Source: Mycobacterium asiaticum (GTDB lineage: Bacteria; Actinomycetota; Actinomycetes; Mycobacteriales; Mycobacteriaceae). Taken from it: a stretch of DNA of 64,000 bases. The translations under genes and the position numbers were made by a program. Below, piece after piece: positions 52,904 to 62,201 of the stretch (its first letter is position 1; every line of letters begins with the position of its first letter). The notes under the pieces are model-generated. The model did not search any database. It saw nothing but the letters and a program-made list of their open reading frames with translations, and had not been told where the DNA came from. The stretch covers positions 124,001-188,000 of the forward strand of contig NZ_LZMH01000044.1 in the NCBI RefSeq assembly GCF_001673635.1. The letters are read 5' to 3'.

Positions 52904-52910
52904 GGGTCTT

Positions 52911-53987
52911 ATGGATGTCGGTCTGACTTCGGAGCAGCTGTCGCTGCGCGACACCGTGCGTGCGATCCTGCGCGCCGAGTGTCCCGCCGATGCCGCCCGT
53001 CAGGCCATCACGGATCCCGAGCGTTGGCGCGCTCTGTGGAAGACGGTGGTCGAGCTGGGCTGGACCGAACTAGCCACGCTGGACACCGCCGGCGACTTCG
53101 GCCCCGTCGAGCTGACGGTGATCCTCGAGGAGTGCGGCGCGGCCATTGCGCCGATCCCGCTGTTGAGCAGTGTTGGCCTGGCCGCGGGCGTGCTGCGCGC
53201 CGTCGACCCGCCGGGCCGGGACGTCGTGGCCGCGGTGCTGGCCGACATCGCGGCCGGGACGGTCGCAACCCTGGCGGTGCACTCCCCCGGGCAACGACTA
53301 CCGGGCACGCCGATGACGTTGCGCAACGGGCGGCTACGCGGACGCGCCACCGCGGTGCCGAACGTGGCGCGCGCCGAGCTCATTGTCACGCTGGCTGAGT
53401 CGGACAACGGGACGGTGGCGGTTGTCGCGCGCACCGGTGACGGCGTCACGATCGCCACGTGCGAGTCGACCAATCCGGCCCAGCCGGGCGCCGATATCGA
53501 AGTGGATGCCGCTCCCGTGGCCGTTGCGTCGGTGGAATACGCGGAGGCGGCCCTGGCGGCGCCGTTGGTGGCGGTAGCCGCCGATCTGGTCGGCGTGGCC
53601 GGCGCCGCCCTGCAGCGATCGGTCGAGCACGCCAAGGCCAGACGGCAGTTCGGCGTTCCGATCGGCACGTTTCAGGGCATCAAGCACGCGCTGGCCGACA
53701 ACTACGTCAGCCTCGAGCGGGCCCGCAGCCTCACCTACGCGGCGGCGGCACGCCTGGAGCGCCCCGGGGCCGCCTGGACCGCCGCGGCACTGGCCAAAGC
53801 GGCCGCCGCCGACGCCGCAACCGGGTGCGCGCGCGCCAATGTCCAGGTGCACGGTGCGCTCGGACAGACCTGGGAGCACGACGCGCACCTCTACGTCCGG
53901 CACGCCTGGCAGCACGCCGCGCTGCTCGGCGACAGCCGCGCGCTGTATCACGAGGTGGGCCGCCGATTCGCGGGAGACCCGAAATGA
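52911..53987 (+). CDS. Acyl-CoA dehydrogenase family protein (pair 1, smaller-type)
   Basis: A 358-residue acyl-CoA dehydrogenase-fold protein. The N-terminal helices (DVGLTSEQLSLRDTVRAIL) match the family. The middle domain is degenerate and lacks the SEPxAGSD FAD/substrate block of its neighbours. The C-terminal part has KARRQFGVPIGTFQGIKHAL and NVQVHGALGQTWEHDAHLY. Such proteins pair with a second subunit to form alpha2beta2 enzymes (as FadE28-FadE29 in steroid side-chain degradation). Its stop overlaps the next gene (ATGA). It is first in a five-gene operon. Confidence 0.88.
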   Translation: MDVGLTSEQLSLRDTVRAILRAECPADAARQAITDPERWRALWKTVVELGWTELATLDTAGDFGPVELTVILEECGAAIAPIPLLSSVGLAAGVLRAVDPPGRDVVAAVLADIAAGTVATLAVHSPGQRLPGTPMTLRNGRLRGRATAVPNVARAELIVTLAESDNGTVAVVARTGDGVTIATCESTNPAQPGADIEVDAAPVAVASVEYAEAALAAPLVAVAADLVGVAGAALQRSVEHAKARRQFGVPIGTFQGIKHALADNYVSLERARSLTYAAAARLERPGAAWTAAALAKAAAADAATGCARANVQVHGALGQTWEHDAHLYVRHAWQHAALLGDSRALYHEVGRRFAGDPK

Positions 53988-55078
53988 GCACGCTAGTAGC
54001 GGAATTCGGTGCCTGGTTGCATGAGTTCCTGCCCGCCGACTACTACGAGCGCTACCGCGTCTACCGCTGGGACATTCCATTACGCCGCGACTATCAGCGA
54101 GCGGCTTTTGAAGCCGGCTGGCTGCAGCCGACCTGGCCGCGCGAGCATGGCGGGCGGTCGCTGGGTTTGCGCGACGCAATGGAAATCCGCATCGAGGCCG
54201 CGCTGCGTTCGGCGCCCAAGCTGCCCAACATCGCCGGACCCGGTGTCGCGGCGCCGGGCATCCGCAAGTTCGGCACACCCGAACAGATCGACCGGCTGCT
54301 GGTACCGCTGTTGCGCGGCGACGAATGGTGGGCGCTGGGCATGTCCGAACCGGAAGCCGGCTCGGACTTCGCCGGCTTGCGCACCCGCGCCGAGCGCGAC
54401 GGCGACATCTTCCGGGTGAACGGTCACAAGATCTGGACCACCCAGGCGCATCTGTCGCGGTGGTGCACGCTCTATGCCCGCACCGACCCGGATGCGCCCA
54501 AACATCGTGGTATCTCGTGTCTGATCCTGGATCTGCACTCGCCCGGGGTGCGGATCGAACCGATCCGGATGGCCTCGATATCCGACGAGACCTTCTGCGA
54601 AGTCTTCCTCGACGACGTCGAAATCCCGGTGGCCAACCTGCTGGGCCCCTACAACGGCGGCTGGAACGTCGCCTTGTCCTCGCTGCAACACGAGCGCCAG
54701 ATGATCTGGATCATGAACTGGGTCGAGATCAAGCGGGGCCTGGACTCGATCAAGGGGACCGCCGACGCGGACATCTACACCGAATTGGGCACCCTGCTTG
54801 CCGATGCCGAGGCGCTGCGCGCCACCGGTTACCGCGCCCTGAACAACGAGCTTGCCGAGCGGCCGAGTCCGGAAGCCGACACCATGAAGCTATTGGGATC
54901 GGTCACGCTGCAGCGTGTTTGGGAGCTGAGCGCGGCGGCCGCGGGGACGGCATCGACCGCCGACCCGGACTTGTTGTTCGAGCGTCAGGACGCCTTGGCC
55001 GCCACGATCTACGGCGGCACCTCCGAAGTTCAGCGCAACATCATCGCCGAGCGGGTGCTCGGGTTGCCGAAGGGATGA
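53984..55078 (+). CDS. Acyl-CoA dehydrogenase (pair 1, FAD-binding type)
   Basis: A 364-residue acyl-CoA dehydrogenase. It has WPREHGGRSLG, GMSEPEAGSDFAGLRTRAER (flavin and acyl contacts), GHKIWTTQAHLSRW and the end IYGGTSEVQRNIIAERVLGL. Gly stands at the position of the usual IYEG catalytic Glu, so the base must be elsewhere or supplied by the partner. It is coupled to the preceding dehydrogenase-like gene and the following one by ATGA overlaps. Confidence 0.92.
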   Translation: MSTLVAEFGAWLHEFLPADYYERYRVYRWDIPLRRDYQRAAFEAGWLQPTWPREHGGRSLGLRDAMEIRIEAALRSAPKLPNIAGPGVAAPGIRKFGTPEQIDRLLVPLLRGDEWWALGMSEPEAGSDFAGLRTRAERDGDIFRVNGHKIWTTQAHLSRWCTLYARTDPDAPKHRGISCLILDLHSPGVRIEPIRMASISDETFCEVFLDDVEIPVANLLGPYNGGWNVALSSLQHERQMIWIMNWVEIKRGLDSIKGTADADIYTELGTLLADAEALRATGYRALNNELAERPSPEADTMKLLGSVTLQRVWELSAAAAGTASTADPDLLFERQDALAATIYGGTSEVQRNIIAERVLGLPKG

Positions 55079-56232
55079 CCAGCATGGATTACGATCTCGG
55101 CGACGACGCCGGCGAGCTGCGAAACCGGTTGCGGCAGTTGATCGCCGAGCACATACCCGCCGATTTCCTCGGTGCCTGCACCGACAGTCCCGACGACCTG
55201 GCCACCACCGAATCGTTCTGCAAGCTGCTGGCCGCCGAGGGGCTGCTCGCGCTGGCCTGGCCGAAAGAGCATGGCGGGGGCGGCGGTTCGATCTGGCAGC
55301 AGACCGTACTGCGCGAGGAGATGTGGGCCAACTACGAACCTCGCGGCCCGCAGTACATGGGCATCAACTGGGTCGGCCCGGCGATCATGCGCCACGGCAC
55401 GGCCGAGCAGAAGGCCAAGCACCTGGCCGGCATCGCGTCCGGTGAGGTCATCTGGTGCCAGGGTTTCTCCGAGCCGGAAGCCGGGACCGACCTCGCGTCG
55501 TTGCGCACCCGCGCGGTACCCGACGGTGACGGCTGGCGCATCACCGGCCAGAAGGTGTGGACGTCGTATGCCCGGATGGCCTCGTGGTGTGTGCTGGCCG
55601 CTTGCACTCATCCGGATGCACCGAAAGCCAAGCGGCTCAGCCTGTTTCTGATCCCGATGGACCGACCCGGGTTTACCGTCCGCGGCATTCCGTCGATGCT
55701 GGGACCGCATCACCTCAACGAGGTGTTCCTCGACGATCTGCAGGCCTTCGACGAGGACATCCTGGGTGAGCCCGGCGACGGCTGGCGCGTGATGCGGGAA
55801 GCGCTGGCGTTCGAGCGGGTCGGCATCGCCCGCTACGCGCGCTGCGAGTCATTGCTGGACCGGATGCAGACCGAGCTCGGCGACGACTGGGACCGGTTGC
55901 CCGAATCCATCCGCACCCGGTGGGTGCGCGCGCTGGTCGACCTGCGGGTGGCCCGGCTGATGGCGTACCGGGCGGTGTCGCTGCAGGACGACCCGTCGGC
56001 CGGTGCGGCGGCCAGCGCGGCCCGCATCGCGACGACCACCTGTGATCAGCAGGTCGCCGAACTGCTCTTCGACGTGCTGGGCCCGACGGCACTGGACAGC
56101 GGCAAATCCGCCGCGCTCTACGGCGCTGTCGACGACCACTGGCGGTACGCGCAGGCGGCCACCGTGGCCTCGGGCACCATCGAGGTGCAGCGAATGATGG
56201 TGGCCCGCGACGTGTTGGGAGAACACCGGTGA
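55075..56232 (+). CDS. Acyl-CoA dehydrogenase (pair 2, FAD-binding type)
   Basis: A 385-residue acyl-CoA dehydrogenase. It has WPKEHGGGGGSIWQQTVLRE, GFSEPEAGTDLASLRTRAV, GQKVWTSYARMASWC and the end VASGTIEVQRMMVARDVLG. Start ATG 55075 overlaps the previous stop; ATG 55084 is an alternative. It is probably the FAD-binding partner of the smaller protein encoded next. Confidence 0.92.
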   Translation: MTSMDYDLGDDAGELRNRLRQLIAEHIPADFLGACTDSPDDLATTESFCKLLAAEGLLALAWPKEHGGGGGSIWQQTVLREEMWANYEPRGPQYMGINWVGPAIMRHGTAEQKAKHLAGIASGEVIWCQGFSEPEAGTDLASLRTRAVPDGDGWRITGQKVWTSYARMASWCVLAACTHPDAPKAKRLSLFLIPMDRPGFTVRGIPSMLGPHHLNEVFLDDLQAFDEDILGEPGDGWRVMREALAFERVGIARYARCESLLDRMQTELGDDWDRLPESIRTRWVRALVDLRVARLMAYRAVSLQDDPSAGAAASAARIATTTCDQQVAELLFDVLGPTALDSGKSAALYGAVDDHWRYAQAATVASGTIEVQRMMVARDVLGEHR

Positions 56233-57164
56233 ATACCGAACTGCCACAGGACATCAGCGACTTCGCGGCGGTATCGGTCAAGCGGTTGTCCCGGCTGGGT
56301 GGGCCGCAGGCGGCGCTGCGCGCGGAGAGCGACGACAGCGTGCGGGAGGCGGCGGGTGATGCCCTGCGCGCGCTCGGCGCATTCGAACTCGACGTCCGGT
56401 CGGGGTCGGACGATATGTTGGCCGCCGCGGTGCTGTGTCAGTCCGCCGGTGCGACCGCATTGCCGTACCCACTGGTCGAGGAACTGCTGGCGATCGACGG
56501 CGCACGGCTGAGCCTGGTGAATCCCGAGGCTGTGCGCATTGACCACGGCGACCTGGGTGGCAGCTGGATCGCCGCCGACCTGGACGCCAACCGCTATCGG
56601 GTACAGCCCGGCGCCCGGACCGGCGCCAAACTGGGCCCGTTCCTCGTGCCGGCCACGTTGTCGGCACCCGAGGCGACCGTGCCGATCGCTGACGTTAATC
56701 TTCATCTCGTGCTGGGATCGTGGCGGATTCTGGGGGCCGTGCAGCAGGCGCTGCACATCACCACCGAGCATGTGCAGGCGCGGGTGCAGTTCGGCAAGCC
56801 GCTGGCCGACTTCCAGGCTGTGCGGTTCGCGGTGGCCGATGCCGCCGTCGCGGTGCGCGGGCTCCATGAGCTGGCAAAGTACACCCTGTGCCGACCCGAA
56901 TCGCTGCCCATGCAAGTTCTTTCGGCAGACGCCCTGGTGCTGCGGCTCAAGGCGGCCGACACCGCGCGCCAGGTACTGCGCACCGCGCATCAGTTGCTGG
57001 GTGCGCTGGGCTTCTGCGACGAGTCCGACGTAAGCGTGCTGGACCGCCATACCCAACCGCTGATCCGGTTGCCGTTGGGACCGGAGGCGCTCAGCCTGCG
57101 GCTGGTACCCGATGTACGCGACGGATACTTCGAGACGTTGTTCAGCCGGCGGGTCCCGGCGTGA
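56229..57164 (+). CDS. Acyl-CoA dehydrogenase family protein (pair 2, smaller-type)
   Basis: A 311-residue acyl-CoA dehydrogenase-fold protein. The N-terminal and middle domains are shortened and lack the SEPxAG block. The C-terminal helical domain has TTEHVQARVQFGKPLADFQA and TAHQLLGALGFCDESDVSVL. GTG 56229 overlaps the previous TGA. By analogy with heteromeric steroid acyl-CoA dehydrogenases it forms a complex with the protein from 55075. Confidence 0.88.
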   Translation: MNTELPQDISDFAAVSVKRLSRLGGPQAALRAESDDSVREAAGDALRALGAFELDVRSGSDDMLAAAVLCQSAGATALPYPLVEELLAIDGARLSLVNPEAVRIDHGDLGGSWIAADLDANRYRVQPGARTGAKLGPFLVPATLSAPEATVPIADVNLHLVLGSWRILGAVQQALHITTEHVQARVQFGKPLADFQAVRFAVADAAVAVRGLHELAKYTLCRPESLPMQVLSADALVLRLKAADTARQVLRTAHQLLGALGFCDESDVSVLDRHTQPLIRLPLGPEALSLRLVPDVRDGYFETLFSRRVPA

Positions 57165-58654
57165 GCACTCAACCCGTCACCGCCGACGTCAACCCCGACC
57201 CGTTCGCGGACGGGGTTCCGTTCGGCGCCAAGCTGCAACAGCTCGCAGAACAACAGCGGGACGATCCGGCGGTCACCGTCGTCGCGTTGGACGGCACCGC
57301 GCAGGCACTCACCTTCGGTGAGCTCGATGCCCGGGCGAATCAATGGGGACGAGCGTTGGCTGTCCGGGGCGCACAGACGGGTTCGATGGTGGCACTGGCG
57401 ATCCAGAACTCGGTGCACCTGCTGGTGGCCACGCTGGGATGCTGGAAGATCGGCGCGGTTCCCATCCCGATGCACTGGGATCTGCCCGAATGGGAACGCG
57501 AGCGAGTGCGCGCGGTCATCAACCCTGCGGTGACGGTGGACGACACCAGCCGCTGGGAATTGGACGCGCTGGCGGCCACCCAATCCGAAAGTCCGCTGCC
57601 CACAGCCGTTTCCCCAACCGCAAACGGCATCTGCTCCAGCGGCTCCACCGGGGTGCCGAAGGTGATCCTGAACCTGGCTCCGTCGTTGTGGATTCCGCAG
57701 CAGGGCGAACCCTTCCTGGCCAACTGGACGCCGGTGGCCAAGCCGCAGATCATCATGGTGCCCGCGCCGATGTATCACACCAACGGCTTCGCGACCCTGC
57801 TCATGCTGCTGAGCGGCGATCATCTGGTGATCCTGGAGAAGTTCGACGCCGCGCTGTTCGTCGACACCATCGAGCGCTATCGGATCACCAACTTCACCGC
57901 CACGCCCACGATGCTCGCTCGGGTCGCCGCCCTGCCCGACATCCGCGAGCGCGACCTGTCCAGCATCGTGTTCATCCTGCAAGGCGCCGCGGTGATGCCG
58001 CCGTCGCTGTTGCGTACCTGGTTCGAGCTGCTCAGTCCCGAACAGATCGTCACGGCCTACGGGATGACCGAGAACCTCGGGCTGACCGCGCTGCGCGGAG
58101 ACGAGTGGCTCACCCATCCCGGCAGCGTTGGCCGCGGCTTCCGGGACACCGAGATCCGGATCCTGGACGCCGAGAAGAAGCCGCTCGGCCCGGGTGAAGA
58201 CGGTGATATCTATCTGCGCGCGCCGATGAGCGCGGGATACCGCTATCTCGGTGGCGCCCCGCCGTTGCCGTCGACCGAGGATGGTTTTCGCTCAGCGGGC
58301 GACATCGGCCATCTCGACGAGGACGGTTTTCTCTACCTGGTGGACCGCCGCGCCGACATGATCGTCAGCGGTGGCGCCAATGTCTTTCCCGCAGAGGTGG
58401 AATCGGCGCTGTCCGGGCATCCCGACATTGCCGACGTCGTCGTCATCGGCTTGTCCGACCCGCACTGGGGACGACGCGTGCATGCCGTCGTGCAGGCTGC
58501 CGGCCCGCTGACCGAGCGGCAGGTGATCGAGTACGCCAAGGGCCGGCTCGCGCCCTACAAGGTGCCCAAGACGGTCGAATTCGTCGACGCGATCCCCCGC
58601 ACCGCGGCGACCAAAGTCAACCGGTCGGCGATGATCGCAGCGCGCGGCGGGTAG
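57161..58654 (+). CDS. Acyl-CoA ligase (ANL superfamily, FadD-like)
   Basis: A 497-residue AMP-forming CoA ligase closing the dehydrogenase operon. It has the P-loop CSSGSTGVPKVILN, PAPMYHTNGFATLL, AYGMTENLGLTALRGDEW, GFRSAGDIGHLDEDGFLYLV and the C-terminal PRTAATKVNRSAM with the expected catalytic Lys. GTG 57161 overlaps the previous stop. It resembles bile-acid or steroid-acid CoA ligases in general shape, but the substrate is not assignable. Its stop is 3 bp before a convergent gene. Confidence 0.9.
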   Translation: MSTQPVTADVNPDPFADGVPFGAKLQQLAEQQRDDPAVTVVALDGTAQALTFGELDARANQWGRALAVRGAQTGSMVALAIQNSVHLLVATLGCWKIGAVPIPMHWDLPEWERERVRAVINPAVTVDDTSRWELDALAATQSESPLPTAVSPTANGICSSGSTGVPKVILNLAPSLWIPQQGEPFLANWTPVAKPQIIMVPAPMYHTNGFATLLMLLSGDHLVILEKFDAALFVDTIERYRITNFTATPTMLARVAALPDIRERDLSSIVFILQGAAVMPPSLLRTWFELLSPEQIVTAYGMTENLGLTALRGDEWLTHPGSVGRGFRDTEIRILDAEKKPLGPGEDGDIYLRAPMSAGYRYLGGAPPLPSTEDGFRSAGDIGHLDEDGFLYLVDRRADMIVSGGANVFPAEVESALSGHPDIADVVVIGLSDPHWGRRVHAVVQAAGPLTERQVIEYAKGRLAPYKVPKTVEFVDAIPRTAATKVNRSAMIAARGG

Positions 58655-58657
58655 GTC

Positions 58658-60148
58658 TCAACTCCGCGAATTACGTTCGGCGCGTTTGGTATGCGCGAAT
58701 CCATCGGCGATCGAAGCGGCCAGTTCGAGGAACGCCTGGCGGGTCTTGCCGGCCATCAGGTCCAGCACGATCTCCGAACCCTGCGCCAGGTGGTCGTCGA
58801 ACGGGATCACATGCACCGCGCGGATGCGGGTGAGGAACTGCGCGGCCAGTTTGTCCAAATCCACCGACGACTTACCCGGCCGCGCGGCGCTGATGACGAC
58901 GGTCGCGTTCGGCACCAGGTGGGCGCGTCCGTGATGCTCCAGCCAGTCCAGTGTCGCCAGCGCGCTGCGTGCGGCATCGATGGCCGGCGACGCCACCAAC
59001 ACAATCGCGTCGGCTTCGTCCAACACGCTCTCCATCGCCGAGTGCACCAGTCCGGTGCCGCAATCGGTGAGGATCAGGTTGTAGAACCGCTGCAACAGCC
59101 GGATCACCACCCGGTAATCGGCGTCGGAAAAGGCTTCCGAGGTAGCCGGATCACGTTCGGAGGCAAGGATTTCCAGGCGGCTCGTACTTTGCGACGTGTG
59201 CCGCCGAATGTCGGAGTAGCGAAAGATGTTGTCGTCGAGCAGCAAATCCCGAACGGTGGATCGGCTCTGGTCGGGCCCGCGCTGAGCCAGGGTACCGAAG
59301 TCGGGGTTCGCGTCGACCGCGATCACCCGGTCGCCGCGGATGGCGGCAAACGTAGACCCCAACCCAACCGTCGTGGTGGTCTTACCGACGCCACCCTTCA
59401 TCGACAGCACCGCGATGCTGTAGTCGCCCCGCACCGGCTGGCTCACCCTGGCGATCAGCTTCTGGCGGGTGTTCTCCTGCTCGGACTCCTTGGGGTTGAG
59501 GCCGGTGACCCGGTGCACCACCTTGCGCCATCCGCTCTGCGGGCGTGGGCGCACCCGACGCACCAGTCCCAGGTCGGTGTGCGACGGCATCCGCGGATCG
59601 TGCATACCCTGCTGTTGCGGCGGCGCGCTGGGGGTGGCGGTGGTGAACGGGGTCGAGACCGGCTGCGGTGCAGGCTGATTCAGCCGTGGATCGAGCTGCG
59701 GCGGTGGAGGCGCAGGGGTCGGCGCGGCTGGTCTCGGCGGCGGGACGGGCACGGGCGGCGGCGGGTTGGGCGCGGGCGGTGGCGGCCCGGGTAGTGGGGC
59801 CGGTGCTTCGGCAGCCGGTGGGCGCCCAGGTATCGGGGCCGGACGCACCGGCGGTGCGTCGGGTGCAGCCGCAGCGGCCGTCGGGACCGGCGGCACGGGC
59901 GGCACGGGCGGCACGGGCGGCACATCGATGACCCGGGTGCCCGCGGTCGACGGGCTTGGGCGCTCGGCGGGCCGCGGCACCTCGCCGAGGCCGGGTTGCT
60001 CGGCCTCCTCGGCTTGCGCGGCCTGCTCAACGAGCGCAGCCTCCTCGGCCAGCTTGGCCTGGATCTGCGCCACCGGGATCGGGTTGGTGTCTGCGTCGCT
60101 GCTGCGTTTGAAAGCCGTTGCGGGCTTTGGGGTATCGGTGTTTTCCAC
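58658..60148 (-). CDS. EspI/MinD-like ATPase with Pro-rich N-terminus
   Basis: A 496-residue ParA/MinD-family ATPase of the type VII secretion-associated EspI kind. The N-terminal 190 residues are disordered and Pro-rich, including a PPV/PPVP run encoded by 9-bp GGCACGGGC repeats near 59890. A linker GWRKVVHRVTGLNPKE precedes the deviant Walker A SMKGGVGKTTTTVGLG (251-258) and VIAVDANPDFGTLAQRG. The end VIPFDDHLAQGSEIVLDLM matches EspI. GTG 60148 overlaps the EccA stop by 1 bp. EspI regulates ESX-1 in M. tuberculosis. Confidence 0.88.
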   Translation of the reverse strand: MENTDTPKPATAFKRSSDADTNPIPVAQIQAKLAEEAALVEQAAQAEEAEQPGLGEVPRPAERPSPSTAGTRVIDVPPVPPVPPVPPVPTAAAAAPDAPPVRPAPIPGRPPAAEAPAPLPGPPPPAPNPPPPVPVPPPRPAAPTPAPPPPQLDPRLNQPAPQPVSTPFTTATPSAPPQQQGMHDPRMPSHTDLGLVRRVRPRPQSGWRKVVHRVTGLNPKESEQENTRQKLIARVSQPVRGDYSIAVLSMKGGVGKTTTTVGLGSTFAAIRGDRVIAVDANPDFGTLAQRGPDQSRSTVRDLLLDDNIFRYSDIRRHTSQSTSRLEILASERDPATSEAFSDADYRVVIRLLQRFYNLILTDCGTGLVHSAMESVLDEADAIVLVASPAIDAARSALATLDWLEHHGRAHLVPNATVVISAARPGKSSVDLDKLAAQFLTRIRAVHVIPFDDHLAQGSEIVLDLMAGKTRQAFLELAASIADGFAHTKRAERNSRS

Positions 60149-61983
60149 TATCGCGTTCTCGAGGTCAACTGGCGGGACGACATACCCAGCACGTTTTCCA
60201 GAGCCGCGCGCATGTCGCCGACCTCGATGCGCATCAACTCCGCTTCATCGAGGTCCTCGACGCTGACGTCCTGCCGCTCGCTCAACCGATACTCCCGCTC
60301 CTCTTCGGCCGTCTCGATCACGTTGCGGACGAACCGCCCGTTGCCGACCAGGTCGATGTCGCGCCGGAGCTGGCCGGATTCGTCCACGGACTCACTGCGG
60401 TAGAGCCGTGTGCAGGCGGCGACCAGTTCGTCATACGCCTGCTGGGTCAACTCCGAGTCCCGGGTCTTGGCGATCAGCCGGCCGATGTCGCCCAACTCGG
60501 TCGGGTTGTAGGACGCGAACCGGATGCGCTTGGTGAATCGGGAGGCCAGGCCCTCGTTGGCGGCCAGAAAGCGGTCGATCTCGGCGTCATATCCGGCGAT
60601 GATCACCACCAGCCGGTCGCGGTCGTTCTCCATGCGGGACAGCAGGGTGTCCACTGCCTCGCGGCCGAAGGCGTCGCCACCCGCCAGTCCGGTTTGGATC
60701 AGGGTGTACGCCTCGTCGATGAACAGCACCCCGTCCATCGCCGAGTCGATCAGCGCGGAGGTCTTGATCGCCGTGCTGCCCAGGTGCTCGCCGACGAAAT
60801 CACTGCGCTTGGCCTCGATCACCGCGGGCGTCTTGAGCAGTCCCAGCCCGCAGTAGACCTGGGCCACCACCCTGGCGATCGTGGTCTTGCCGGTGCCCGG
60901 CGGCCCCGTGAAAACCAGGTGCAGGCTGCGGGCCGCGGCGCTGAGCCCCTTGCCTTCGCGGACTTTGGCCAACTTGGCAGCCGACCGCAGCTTGGCCACC
61001 TGCAGCTTGACGTCGGTCAGCCCGATCTGCCGGTCCAGCTCCAGCGCAGCGGCGCGCAGGTATTCGTTGCCGCGCTCGGTGAGGTTGTCGGCGTCCAGAT
61101 CCCGGGCGCTGCGCGCGGTGGCCGGATCCCACTTGTCGGTACGGGAATCGATGTCCTCCCGGGTGCTGATGATGAGTCGGTACTTCGGGTCATGCAACGC
61201 CGCGGCATTCGCTTCGAACCCCGGCTCTTCGCTGTAGATCCGTTCGAAGATGGTTCTGGCCTCGGCTTCTTTGCCCATCTCCCGCAGCGTCAGGCCCTTG
61301 CAGAACTCGGCCGCGCGGCTTGCGGCCGGGATCGGTCCCTCGATCGCCTGGTCCAGGCGGCGGATACCCTCGCCGAACAATCCCATTTGCGCGCAGGCCG
61401 ACCCGACCATCAGATGCGCTCCGGCGCTGATGTACTCGTCCCGGAACGACGACGAATTTGCCAGCGCGGCAAGGACATCCGGCCAGCGCTGGGTGGTGAA
61501 ATGCAGCACCGCCCGCACATAGGCGCAAATCTCGGCGGATTCGGAGTCGCCGTCGGGCATGGAGCGGCGCATGGTGTCGAGCTCGTCGAGCACCCCCTCG
61601 GCCTCCGCGTAATCCTTGCCAGCGACCAGGCTCGCCGCATACGCCAGCCACACCTCGGTCAGGGTGCTCAGCGTGTAATCCAGGTACAGCCCGGTCTGGA
61701 ACCGGCCACACAGCGCGTGCCGCGGCAAACCGAGGCGGCGCTGTTCGCGGTTCAGGTTCTCCTTGCTGGTGCGCCAGAGGTGGTAGAGGACCTCGCTGCT
61801 GGTGTCGCCGGCCGCCGCGCGTCCCAACCAGGCGTCGCTCATCTGCGGGTCGTGTTCGGTGGCGCGCTTGAACGCCAACGCCGCGTACTGCACGTCGCGG
61901 TCGGTCTCCAACCCGTCAATCGGGATTCCCAGGGACAGCACGCCCGCGTCGAAGACCCGCTGCGCGTCCCTGGTGCCAGGCAT
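60148..61983 (-). CDS. eccA: EccA-type AAA+ ATPase of type VII secretion
   Basis: A 611-residue cytosolic ESX ATPase. The N-terminal half is TPR-like (AFKRATEHDPQMSDAWLGRA, FTTQRWPDVLAALAN). The C-terminal AAA+ domain has Walker A GPPGTGKTTIARVV (about residue 360), Walker B GVLFIDEAYTL and LLSRMENDRDRLVVIIAGYD. It is close to EccA1/EccA3 in the ATPase part. ATG 61983 has an AAGGA site about 10 bases upstream; GTG 62010, inside a 10-bp direct repeat, is the alternative. It is divergent from the small-gene operon at 62202. Confidence 0.94.
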   Translation of the reverse strand: MPGTRDAQRVFDAGVLSLGIPIDGLETDRDVQYAALAFKRATEHDPQMSDAWLGRAAAGDTSSEVLYHLWRTSKENLNREQRRLGLPRHALCGRFQTGLYLDYTLSTLTEVWLAYAASLVAGKDYAEAEGVLDELDTMRRSMPDGDSESAEICAYVRAVLHFTTQRWPDVLAALANSSSFRDEYISAGAHLMVGSACAQMGLFGEGIRRLDQAIEGPIPAASRAAEFCKGLTLREMGKEAEARTIFERIYSEEPGFEANAAALHDPKYRLIISTREDIDSRTDKWDPATARSARDLDADNLTERGNEYLRAAALELDRQIGLTDVKLQVAKLRSAAKLAKVREGKGLSAAARSLHLVFTGPPGTGKTTIARVVAQVYCGLGLLKTPAVIEAKRSDFVGEHLGSTAIKTSALIDSAMDGVLFIDEAYTLIQTGLAGGDAFGREAVDTLLSRMENDRDRLVVIIAGYDAEIDRFLAANEGLASRFTKRIRFASYNPTELGDIGRLIAKTRDSELTQQAYDELVAACTRLYRSESVDESGQLRRDIDLVGNGRFVRNVIETAEEEREYRLSERQDVSVEDLDEAELMRIEVGDMRAALENVLGMSSRQLTSRTR

Positions 61984-61998
61984 GTGCTCGGTGTCCTT

Positions 61999-62018
61999 AC
62001 TGCTAGTCACTGCTAGTC
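61999..62018. repeat. Two copies of ACTGCTAGTC
   Basis: A perfect 10-bp tandem duplication at the 5' end of eccA. On the minus strand it creates an in-frame TAG upstream of GTG 62010, so it limits where translation can begin. Confidence 0.75.
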
Positions 62019-62201
62019 ACTGCGCTACGGGAGTTCGCGCCGCAAAATGGGTCCGCTGCCGGGAGCGGCCGCGAGGCGAATTCACGTCCCTTTCCCCCAC
62101 CTGGAAGCGGTAGAAAGTTATTGTACCGATCCGACGAGTTTCAATACCGCGCCAAATCTCAGACGAAAATGAGGACAGCCGGCGACGGGTGGAGGTCCTG
62201 C

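Noticed and set aside
39265..58654. Insertion sequence or integron carrying the catabolic island
   Set aside because: No transposase, integrase, terminal inverted repeats or attachment-site duplication was seen at either end, so recent transfer by such an element is not supported.
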